A model generated the notes under the pieces. The model did no database searches, was not told the origin of the DNA, and was given only the letters and a program-made list of their open reading frames with translations. The translations under genes were made by a program, and so were the position numbers. DNA of 64,000 nt from Polyangiaceae bacterium (lineage in GTDB: Bacteria > Myxococcota_A > Polyangia > Polyangiales > Polyangiaceae): the NCBI GenBank assembly GCA_019637295.1, contig JAHBVX010000002.1:62001-126000 (forward strand). Reading direction: 5' to 3'. Shown here in pieces: positions 57,685 through 64,000 of the stretch (position 1 is the stretch's first letter; every line of letters starts with the position of its first letter).

Positions 57685-57861
57685 ATGCGACTTCCGTCAA
57701 CAAGAAGAATGTCGCGAGTCGTCGCGTACGGTGCCTTGCTGAGCTGCGCCGCGCCGCAGCCGGTGTCGAGCTTCGAGTGCGACTCGAGCGGCAACACGAC
57801 CCTCGTGCCGGGGGTCTGCGCCTCCCAGTTCGTCGCCTTCGAGACCTGCTACGGTTCGTAA
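57685..57861 (+). CDS. Small protein overlapping direct-repeat copy 2
   Basis: 58 residues from ATG 57685 (alternatives at 57673 and 57709). The hydrophobic N-terminus leads to YGALLSCAAPQPVSS, then FECDSSGNTTLVPGVCASQ and FVAFETCYGS, where LLSC is lipobox-like. The end (57727-57861) is the second 135-bp repeat. It may be a small lipoprotein or the 3' end of a lost gene, as copy 1 clearly is not attached to a full gene. Five bases separate it from the 57867 gene. Confidence 0.4.
   Translation: MRLPSTRRMSRVVAYGALLSCAAPQPVSSFECDSSGNTTLVPGVCASQFVAFETCYGS
57727..57861 (+). repeat. Direct repeat, copy 2 (135 bp)
   Basis: Same orientation and nearly the same sequence as 55185-55319, at an offset of 2542. 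Differences include T-to-G, C-to-A and the final stop (TAA instead of TGA). Together the two copies bracket the lower-GC three-gene operon and the heptanucleotide tract. Confidence 0.9.
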
Positions 57862-57866
57862 CGAAA

Positions 57867-59012
57867 GTGACGACGCGAACCCGACCGCCCGCCGCCGACG
57901 CGCTCAGCCGAGCCCTGGGCCCGGAGTTCACCCCGGCTCGCAGCGCCGCGGGGACCCTCGGCTTGCCCATGGTGCGCCACGCCTCGGGGGTCGAGTTCGT
58001 CTTGATCCCGGGCGGCACGTTCGAGATGGGGCTGTCCACGACCGAAGAGCGCGCGCTCCTCGCGGCGATGCGCACTCCCGACGGGCGCGCAGCCGCGAAG
58101 GAGCTCGCGCGCGCCGCTCGCCCGCGTCACCAGGTGCGCGTCGCTCCGTTTTTGTGCGCGCGAGCGCCGCTGGTGCAAGCCGGCTCGGTCGCGCTCGTGA
58201 GCGCCGCGGAGGCCGCGCGCATCGTCAAGCGCGCCAAGCTGCGTCTACTGTCCGAAGCCGAGTGGGAGTACGTCGCACGCGACGGCGGCTCACGCGCATG
58301 GATTGGTCTGGACGACGCGGAAACGGACGTGCAGCGCGCCCTCGCGCGCCACGCCAAGTCGCTGTACGGACGCTCGAGCCCCCCGCGCGGCGCCGCCGCG
58401 GATCGCTTCGGCGTGTGGGCCCTGGCGCTCGGCGACTGGGTAGCCGACAGCTGGCATCAGGACTACCGGCGCGCTCCCCGGGATGGCGCGCCGTGGAAGC
58501 CCGACAAGGCGCCAGGCGTACGTCGCGGCGGAGCGGCCTCGCTCTACCCGTGGCAAGACGCCGACGAGCACCTCGAGTCCCACGCGGCGATCCGACTGCC
58601 CGCGGCCCGGGGCACCTTCGCGTGCGTGCGGTTCGCGCTCGACCTGCCGCCGGGCTCGGACGGCTTGGTGACCGCGGACCGGCATGGCTCCAAACCTCGC
58701 GCTCCCGAGGCGAAGCGCGCCCGTGCGCCGGTCCGCAGCCGCAAACCGACGAAGCCGCGGGCCTCCGCCAAGAACGATCCGACTCTGGTGGCCCGCGCCG
58801 AGGCGCTCGCGCTGGCCCGTTGGGCGCCCGCTTCCGCGGCGGAGGCCCGAGCCCGCGTCGACTGCTTCCGATTCGTCACGGGCAGATACGAGGCGACAAT
58901 ATTCGTCGTAGTCCGCGCGCGAACCCGCGAGCGGGCCTTCGGGGAGCGCGCGTTTGGACCGGATCGACGAGCCGCGCTCGCCGCGCTGGTGGCGAAGCTC
59001 GAGCGCGCTTGA
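57867..59012 (+). CDS. Formylglycine-generating-enzyme-like (FGE-sulfatase) protein
   Basis: 381 residues from GTG 57867. N-terminal FVLIPGGTFEMGLSTTEER and then RPRHQVRVAPFLCARAPL, the middle RLLSEAEWEYVARDGGSRAW and FGVWALALGDWVADSWHQDY match the FGE/SUMF1 fold, which oxidises cysteine to formylglycine in sulfatases or forms ergothioneine and similar products. The C-terminal 100 residues are Lys/Arg/Pro-rich then helical. Catalytic Cys residues are not obvious, so it may be a non-enzymatic homologue. No sulfatase is adjacent. Confidence 0.8.
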   Translation: MTTRTRPPAADALSRALGPEFTPARSAAGTLGLPMVRHASGVEFVLIPGGTFEMGLSTTEERALLAAMRTPDGRAAAKELARAARPRHQVRVAPFLCARAPLVQAGSVALVSAAEAARIVKRAKLRLLSEAEWEYVARDGGSRAWIGLDDAETDVQRALARHAKSLYGRSSPPRGAAADRFGVWALALGDWVADSWHQDYRRAPRDGAPWKPDKAPGVRRGGAASLYPWQDADEHLESHAAIRLPAARGTFACVRFALDLPPGSDGLVTADRHGSKPRAPEAKRARAPVRSRKPTKPRASAKNDPTLVARAEALALARWAPASAAEARARVDCFRFVTGRYEATIFVVVRARTRERAFGERAFGPDRRAALAALVAKLERA

Positions 59013-59124
59013 TTGGGTGTCCGATCCGCACGCGCAGGAGCGAGGACCGAACGAGGTGCGGCACTCACGCACCAGACTGAGCTGTCCGGCGCCGATGCGC
59101 TTGAACCTCACGACGACCCGCGGC

Positions 59125-59694
59125 TCAGCCCACGCCAGCGGCCTCGTAGAGCGCATCGACCTCGAACTCGAAGGCGATGGACCCGAAGGTCGCTCTCTCC
59201 CCCGCGCCGTGAGCTCGATGCTCCCATCCCTCGGCGCGTCGCAGCCACACCTCGACGAGCCGCCGGTCCTGCGCAACGACGGCGTACTCCGCGAGTGACG
59301 AGAGGGTCTGGTAGTAGAGCCGCTTCTGCTCGCGGTCGTAGCGTTCGCTGCTTGGGCTCAGCACCTCGACGATCACGCGCGGGCTCGTCACGTGCGTGGG
59401 GCTGGCGGGGTGACGCTCGACGGGATCGCACACCACGACCACGTCCGCGTAGGTCGCCACCTCGGCGGCAGCTATCCACAGCCGGAGGTCGGCGCCGTGG
59501 GGCCGGCACGGTCCGCCCCGCAAGTGCCCGAAGAGGAGGCCGATCAACGTGCTCGCGAGCGCCGAGTGCTCCACCGAGCCACCGGCCATCGCGAAGACCT
59601 CCCCCGCGACGTACTCGTGCCTCACCGCGCCGCTCTGCTGCTCGATCTCGAGGTAGTCGCTGAGGGTGTATCGAGGTCGCAGGGCGGCCGTCAT
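59125..59694 (-). CDS. Uma2-family (DUF820) nuclease-fold protein
   Basis: 189 residues, ATG 59694. Full Uma2 order: YTLSDYLEIEQQSGAVRHEY, VAGEVFAMAGGS, LRLWIAAAEVATYADVVVVC (Asp), SPRVIVEVLSPSSERYDREQ (Glu/Lys), KRLYYQTLSSLAEYAVVAQD. Normal length. PD-(D/E)XK residues appear kept. Biological role is undefined. Convergent with the FGE-like gene. Confidence 0.9.
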   Translation of the reverse strand: MTAALRPRYTLSDYLEIEQQSGAVRHEYVAGEVFAMAGGSVEHSALASTLIGLLFGHLRGGPCRPHGADLRLWIAAAEVATYADVVVVCDPVERHPASPTHVTSPRVIVEVLSPSSERYDREQKRLYYQTLSSLAEYAVVAQDRRLVEVWLRRAEGWEHRAHGAGERATFGSIAFEFEVDALYEAAGVG

Positions 59695-59874
59695 CGTCGC
59701 CGTCGAAGCCTAGCACGATGGCGCTTCTTCTGCGTCGCCGCCTGGGGCCCAATCGTCTTGCCAATCCCAGGCTCGTGAGCGTCGTCAGCGCATTGCTTGC
59801 CGCCGTCCACGCCGGCTGCTTTCGGGCCCTTGACGTGCCCCGCCGTTCATGCGACCGCCCTGCGTGTGCTCAGA

Positions 59875-60474
59875 GTGTGGTGGAAGCTCGTCGCGATCAT
59901 CGTGCTGGCGGTGCATGTCGCCGGCTGCGCGACGCGCTACTCACCGCAGACGCCGGGGGTGGTCTCCATCGTGGTGGACGGCGGCAAGATCGCCTACCAC
60001 AAGGACGGAGAGACTCACTCGCATGGCTTCGCGGGGGGCGGCCTGGTCGACGCGGTGGAGGACGACCCGCAGGCCAAGGAGGCGGCCGATTCGTATCACT
60101 CGCGCATGACGACGGGGCTGGCGCTGTCCATCGCGGGAGCCGCGTGCATGATCGCGACCGTCACCCTCTTGGGGATGCAGGCCGCTGACCGCAGGGACAG
60201 AGACCTCACCGCGCCGACGGTGGGCACCGCGCTGTGCGCCTTCGGCGGGATGCTCGGCGGCGCGGGGGTCGTCGCCAGCGCCATCCCGTATCAGTACGAC
60301 GCCATCAACATCTACAACGACAACCTGCGCAGGCGGCGCGCGCCCCCGCCCTATGCCTGGCCTCCGCCGCCGGGTCCGGGCGCACTTCCGCCGCCGCCTC
60401 CAGCCCCACCCCAGGCGCCTCCCGCTCCCCCGCCCAGCGCCGACCCACCGGCCCCGCTGCCGCCAAGCGAGTGA
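59875..60474 (+). CDS. Proline-tailed membrane lipoprotein
   Basis: 199 residues from GTG 59875 (lipobox VAGC, Cys18); an in-frame ATG at 59797 gives a longer, non-signal start. Two further hydrophobic helices (about 82-102 and 120-140; LALSIAGAACMIATVTLLGM; LCAFGGMLGGAGVVASAIP) and a long Pro-rich tail (about 160-199). No known family. Convergent with the DUF1552 gene, three bases apart. Confidence 0.6.
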   Translation: MWWKLVAIIVLAVHVAGCATRYSPQTPGVVSIVVDGGKIAYHKDGETHSHGFAGGGLVDAVEDDPQAKEAADSYHSRMTTGLALSIAGAACMIATVTLLGMQAADRRDRDLTAPTVGTALCAFGGMLGGAGVVASAIPYQYDAINIYNDNLRRRRAPPPYAWPPPPGPGALPPPPPAPPQAPPAPPPSADPPAPLPPSE

Positions 60475-60477
60475 GGC

Positions 60478-61806
60478 TCAGGTCAGCTTGCCGAGCGCGC
60501 CGGTGCAGTACTTGCTAGGGCCGAACGTGTCGATGTCGAGCCCGACGGCGCGCGCGATGGAGACGAGCAGGTTGTTGTGGGGTACTCCCGAGTACTGGAC
60601 GTAGCGACCCGTCTTCAGCGCGCCGCCCGCGCTGCCCGCGAGCATCCAGCGCAGCCCCTTGCGCGAGTGGGTGTTGCCGATGCTCAGCTCGTTGCCCCAC
60701 AGCACGACCGTGTTGTCGAGGACGGTGCCGTTGCCCTCGGGGATGCTGTCGAGCTTCTGCAGCAGGTAGGCGACCTGCTGCGCGTAGAAGCGGTTGATCT
60801 GGATCAGCTTGGACTTGGCCGCCGTGTCCGTATTTCCGGCGTGGCTGAGGGTGTGGTGCGTGTCGTCGAAGCCGAGCGCCGGGAAGCGCTTGCTGCTGGT
60901 CCCGCCGCCGTACAGCACCGTGGCGAAGCGCGTCAAGTCGCAGGCGAACGCCGCCGCGAGCAGGTCGCTCTGCAGCTTGCCGACCTTCTCGTAGTTCTCG
61001 ACCTTCTTGTGGGCGAGCCCAGCGGGCACCGTCGGGTAGTCACAGGTCGCAGTGGGCATCTCGAGGCGCTTCTCGACGTCCCGAATGGACTCGAGATGCG
61101 CCTCGAGTCGCTCGTGCTCGTCGGCGCCGAGCTGCTGTTTGAGGCGGAGCAGATCGTTCTCCGCGAAGTCGAGCACGCTCTGGCGACGACGCAGCCTGCG
61201 CAGCACCGCCTCCTGGTCCCCCGCCGAAGCCGCGATGGTACCAAACAAGCGCTCGAACACGCTGGCCGGGCTGTCGTCCGGAGCAATGGGTTGGTTCGAC
61301 GCGGCATAAGCGATGCGGTGGCGATTGTTGGAGCCTTCCACCTGCACGCCGAGCTCGAGGCTCTTGAACGCGGTGTCCTTGCCCAGCGCATTGGCCAGCC
61401 GTTGGTCGAGTGAGATACCGCTGGCCCAGCCGCTCTTGGCGTCCCCGCCTCCGCCGAAGTCGCCGTCGAGCAGGGGCGCGCCGGTCAAGAACGCGCCGAC
61501 GCCCTTCTGGTGCGCGGCGCCCGGACCGTCGTAGCTGGCCAGGTTGTCCAGGCCGCTCAGCAAGATGAGCTTCTTCTTGAAGGGCGCCAGGGGCTCGAGG
61601 ATGGTCCCGAGCGCGAAGTCGGTCTCCGAGGTGCTCGACTTCACCCAGGCGTCACCGATGGTGCCATTGGCGGTGAGCAGCGCGATGAACCGCTTGGGCA
61701 CCGGCGCCTCCGCGGCGCGCGACACGACCGCGGGCAGCAGCGACAAACCCGCCGCGCCCACGCCGATGCTCTTCAGGAAGGTGCGTCGGTCCAGGTTGCG
61801 TCTCAT
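60478..61806 (-). CDS. DUF1552-family Tat-exported protein
   Basis: 442 residues from ATG 61806, overlapping the end of the DUF1592-like gene by four bases. Twin-arginine signal RRTFLKSIGVGAAGLSLLP, then family features: IALLTANGTIGDAW, AHQKGVGAFLTG, ISLDQRLAN, ESIRDVEKRLEMP, HTLSHAGNTDT, LWGNELSIGNTHSRKGLRWM. DUF1552 proteins always accompany DUF1592-type cytochrome-like proteins in planctomycetes and myxobacteria. Their activity is unknown. The tatA gene at 16.4 kb could serve its export. Confidence 0.9.
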   Translation of the reverse strand: MRRNLDRRTFLKSIGVGAAGLSLLPAVVSRAAEAPVPKRFIALLTANGTIGDAWVKSSTSETDFALGTILEPLAPFKKKLILLSGLDNLASYDGPGAAHQKGVGAFLTGAPLLDGDFGGGGDAKSGWASGISLDQRLANALGKDTAFKSLELGVQVEGSNNRHRIAYAASNQPIAPDDSPASVFERLFGTIAASAGDQEAVLRRLRRRQSVLDFAENDLLRLKQQLGADEHERLEAHLESIRDVEKRLEMPTATCDYPTVPAGLAHKKVENYEKVGKLQSDLLAAAFACDLTRFATVLYGGGTSSKRFPALGFDDTHHTLSHAGNTDTAAKSKLIQINRFYAQQVAYLLQKLDSIPEGNGTVLDNTVVLWGNELSIGNTHSRKGLRWMLAGSAGGALKTGRYVQYSGVPHNNLLVSIARAVGLDIDTFGPSKYCTGALGKLT

Positions 61807-63449
61807 GGCTGCGACTCCTTCATGGCCGGGCGATACCGGAACGCTTCGCTCGTGACGATGGCCACCACCAGCTCGCGGATGTCTCCGCCGCTCTTGGCGA
61901 AGGTCTCGTTGATCGAGGCCAGCGCGCACTCGTCTTCCTTCGCTTCCCCGCGACCGACCGCGAAGCGATACCACTGACTCGCGACGCATGCGCTCACGTC
62001 CGGGCTCGACGCGAGCAGCCCGGCGAGCTCGCGAGCGCCCACGAACTCTGCGTCCGTGTGCTCCGTGCCGACTATGGCCCCGCTCGCGTCCACGGGAAAG
62101 CCCGCGTCCATCGTGCGGTGTCGCCCGATGGCGTCGTAGTGCTCGAAGCCGAAGCCGATGGGATCCATCAGCTCGTGACAGCCGCTGCAGGACGGGTCGG
62201 CGGTGTGGGCCTCGTAGCGCTCTCGGGTGCTGAGGCTCGGATCCGGATCCGGCGGATTGACCACCAGGTTCTCGGGCGGGGGAGGCGGGGTCTGACACAA
62301 CAGCGCCTCGCGCACGAACAGGCCGCGGTAGACCGGCGAGGTCTGCTCCGGACCCGAGAACACCGTCATGACCGACGGATGCGTGAGCAGGCCCGCCCGC
62401 TCTGCGGGATCGAGCGTCACCTTGGCCCAGCCGCTGGCGGGTGGTGCGACGCCATAGAGCGGCGCGAGCTCGGCGTTCACGAAGGTGAAGTTCGCGGTGA
62501 GCAGGGTCGAGAGCTTGCCGTCGCCGTCGAAGATCACGTGCTCCACGAAGCGGCGCGTCTCCTGAACCATGGCCTGCTTCAACTTGGGCGTCAGCTCCGG
62601 GAATCGCACTTCGCTCTTGGTCAGCGTCTGGAGCTCTCCGAGGTGCATCCACTGCACGAACAGCTCGCCAACACCGGCGCGGGCCCGGTCGTCCGCGAGC
62701 ATGCGACGCGCTTCCTCCGCGAGCACGACCGGATCCGTCAGACTCCCGTCGTCCGCCCGACCGAGCAGCTCGTCGTCGGGCATCGTCTGCCACAAGAAGT
62801 ACGACAGCCGCGTCGCCAGCTCGTGCGGGCGCAGCGTGACGCGACCGCCGCTGTCCCCGAGCGCCGGCGAGCCGTGCTCGGGTCGGTACAGGAAGCGCGG
62901 CGACTGCAGGATGGCGCTGATGACCAGCTCGATGCTGCTCGCGTAGTCCTCCTGCGCGCGCTCGGCGTGATACAGCGCCAAGAGCTCGTCGATCTCCATG
63001 GGCTGCAGCGGACGTCGGAACGCGCGTTTGCCGAAGCTCTCGATGAACTGCCGCGCGCACACCGGCTCGCCGGCGCTCTCGGGCGCGCAGCTCGTGTGCT
63101 TGGACAGATCCGCCACCGCGGTCGCGGCGAGCTGCTCCGCCGCCCCTTGATACAGCTCGACGAGCAGCGGCGACACGGTGGCACCCTCGGAGAAGCCACC
63201 GAGCTTCTCGTCCTCGGGGAACGCGCTGGCGGGGGAGGACGCGTCGCCGAGCAAGTCGAAGACGGTGTTATCGTACTCGGCGCGGGTCAGCCGGCGCAGC
63301 GGCGCGGGGCCTACCGCGCACACGCCGCCGGACTGCCCCTTGGGCGTGGTCGTCGGCCCGCTGCGCTCGCCGGGTTCGTCGATGCTGCCCACGCAGCCGA
63401 AGGCCAGCGGGAGGGCGAGGGCTGCGCTGAGCAGGAGCGGTCTACGCAT
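61803..63449 (-). CDS. DUF1592/DUF1588 haem-binding lipoprotein
   Basis: 548 residues from ATG 63449; lipobox FGC (Cys19). Planctomycete-type cytochrome modules: CAVGPAPLRRLTRAEYDNTV, then DLLGDASSPA (DUF1587-like), a DUF1595/1592 region (KRAFRRPLQPMEIDELLALY; SPRFLYRPEHG; ATRLSYFLWQTMPDDELL), and DUF1588/1585 (VYRGLFVREALLCQ, SCSGCHELMDPIGFGFEHYD) with one CSGCH haem site. Coupled to the DUF1552 gene. A periplasmic electron-transfer or degradation role is assumed. Confidence 0.9.
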   Translation of the reverse strand: MRRPLLLSAALALPLAFGCVGSIDEPGERSGPTTTPKGQSGGVCAVGPAPLRRLTRAEYDNTVFDLLGDASSPASAFPEDEKLGGFSEGATVSPLLVELYQGAAEQLAATAVADLSKHTSCAPESAGEPVCARQFIESFGKRAFRRPLQPMEIDELLALYHAERAQEDYASSIELVISAILQSPRFLYRPEHGSPALGDSGGRVTLRPHELATRLSYFLWQTMPDDELLGRADDGSLTDPVVLAEEARRMLADDRARAGVGELFVQWMHLGELQTLTKSEVRFPELTPKLKQAMVQETRRFVEHVIFDGDGKLSTLLTANFTFVNAELAPLYGVAPPASGWAKVTLDPAERAGLLTHPSVMTVFSGPEQTSPVYRGLFVREALLCQTPPPPPENLVVNPPDPDPSLSTRERYEAHTADPSCSGCHELMDPIGFGFEHYDAIGRHRTMDAGFPVDASGAIVGTEHTDAEFVGARELAGLLASSPDVSACVASQWYRFAVGRGEAKEDECALASINETFAKSGGDIRELVVAIVTSEAFRYRPAMKESQP

Positions 63450-63603
63450 GACGTCGAGCAAGTAGAGCAAGCACCGCGCCAGCCGGGTGCGCCGCGGATC
63501 TCGTGGAGTTTCGCGGGTTCATCGGCGCTGCAGCCGCGAAGCGCACCCCCGGGCCGCCAAGCTCGGGTTGGCAGCGGCGGCGCGGCTGGCGCAAGCTCGC
63601 CGC

Positions 63604-64000
63604 GTGCTGAGCCTCGACCGTCTCACCCTCGCCGCCGTCGCCGGCGCCGCGCTCGGGCTCGGCTGCGGGGATTCATCCGAGCCCGAGGCCGAGGCGCCCA
63701 TTCACTGGGACTTCGAGCCCTTCGTCGGCAGCGACGCGCCCGTGGACGTGACGACGGACCGGCTTTGTGCCGAAGCCGCGGATCCGGACGCAGCGCCCGA
63801 CGAGGTGTTCATCGACTGCGAGCTCGAGGGCGCCAGTTTCGCCCCCGACGCGCCCGCGCCGACGAGCGCGCTGCGGGTCATGACCTGGAACGTCGAGCGC
63901 GGCGTGAAGCTCGACGGTCAGATCGCATGGCTCCGCGACGACGCCTCGTCTCCCAAGCCCGACGTGCTCCTGCTGAGCGAGCTGGACCGGGGCTGTTCCC
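63604..64000 (+). CDS. Start of an endonuclease/exonuclease/phosphatase-family lipoprotein (partial)
   Basis: 132 residues before the window ends, from GTG 63604. Lipobox GLGC (Cys21), acidic spacer, then LRVMTWNVERGVKLDG and PDVLLLSELDRGC, the first motifs (Asn and Glu metal ligands) of the EEP fold that includes DNase I, exonuclease III and sphingomyelinases. As an anchored lipoprotein it would act outside the membrane on nucleic acid or phospholipid. Divergent from the DUF1592 gene. Confidence 0.8.
   Translation, partial: MLSLDRLTLAAVAGAALGLGCGDSSEPEAEAPIHWDFEPFVGSDAPVDVTTDRLCAEAADPDAAPDEVFIDCELEGASFAPDAPAPTSALRVMTWNVERGVKLDGQIAWLRDDASSPKPDVLLLSELDRGCS

Noticed and set aside
57639-57866. 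Extending the formylglycine-enzyme-like gene upstream to include the direct repeat
   Set aside because: The upstream frame is out of phase with the repeat's own frame and Arg-rich. The GTG at 57867 starts a sequence leading directly to the FGE domain.
61807-63060. Upstream extension of the DUF1552 frame
   Set aside because: It is out of frame with the DUF1592-type gene that covers the same bases. The twin-arginine signal at 61806 fixes the start.
1-64000. tRNA, rRNA, riboswitch or plasmid/chromosome origin
   Set aside because: I looked for cloverleaf anticodon/T-arm signatures, rRNA core motifs and DnaA-box clusters and saw none I could defend. Structured RNAs would need a covariance-model scan.

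Overview
The window comes from a high-GC (roughly 70% by eye) delta-type soil bacterium. The best fit is a myxobacterium of the Polyangiales/Sorangium type. Reasons: a very large share of Cys-rich or Gly-rich lipoproteins with linkers such as GTGGAGTGG; frequent GTG starts; a DUF1552 plus DUF1592/DUF1588 pair; a phosphodiester-glycosidase-like protein; an AgmX/PglI-like TonB-type domain; TPR proteins ending in an outer-membrane barrel; and an adenylate-cyclase-like TPR regulator. The assignment is inference, because no rRNA, tRNA or ribosomal-protein gene lies in the window.

Layout. 0-7 kb: end of a bat operon (batE), Cys-rich lipoproteins, a broken rifampin ADP-ribosyltransferase (arr) relic and a VanW protein. 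7-18 kb: TerB-like protein, TPR/outer-membrane protein, a tight SRPBCC-moaD-RNase HII-like-MATE cluster, a phosphodiester-glycosidase-like lipoprotein, a metallophosphoesterase-multihaem cytochrome c fusion, a lone tatA, a DedA protein and a C-type-lectin lipoprotein. 18.6-22.7 kb: a divergent pair of TPR proteins (cyclase-like and TTC38-like) around two inverted repeats, then an AlkD-type DNA repair protein. 22.7-23.7 kb is scrambled and carries a relic copy of the repair gene's 5' end. 23.7-29.4 kb: HIT - HNH nuclease - Uma2 (opposite strand) - PLD/SF2 helicase/DUF3427, a likely genome-defence or DNA-repair island. 29.4-37.8 kb: CAP-domain lipoprotein, pentapeptide-repeat protein, alanine dehydrogenase, a 624-residue repeat lipoprotein, a PIN toxin-antitoxin pair and a lipoprotein with a Hint (intein-type) domain. 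37.8-42.8 kb: a 1649-residue alpha-2-macroglobulin with a thioester and six inserted membrane helices. 43-54.7 kb: more Cys-rich lipoproteins, a GreA/B-C-like protein, an M61-type peptidase homologue without its zinc motif, a methyltransferase, an AgmX-like lipoprotein, PilZ, and an ADP/ATP-translocase-like transporter with HEAT repeats coupled to a cyclic-nucleotide-binding protein.

54.8-57.9 kb looks acquired. An IS66 accessory-gene remnant abuts the first of two 135-bp direct repeats. Between the repeats lies a lower-GC three-gene operon whose first gene begins in a (gtgatgc)5 heptanucleotide tract. That tract puts the best start codon out of frame, so this is a strong candidate for phase variation. 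57.9-64 kb: a formylglycine-generating-enzyme-like protein, a second Uma2 protein, a membrane lipoprotein, the DUF1552/DUF1592 pair (one Tat-exported, one lipoprotein) and the start of an endonuclease/exonuclease/phosphatase-family lipoprotein.

Most genes stand alone or in two- to four-gene sets. The strongest translational couplings (overlapping stop and start) are SRPBCC-moaD, RNase HII-like-MATE, transporter-cNMP protein, antitoxin-PIN toxin, DUF1592-DUF1552, the two 49-50 kb genes and the 55.7 kb pair.
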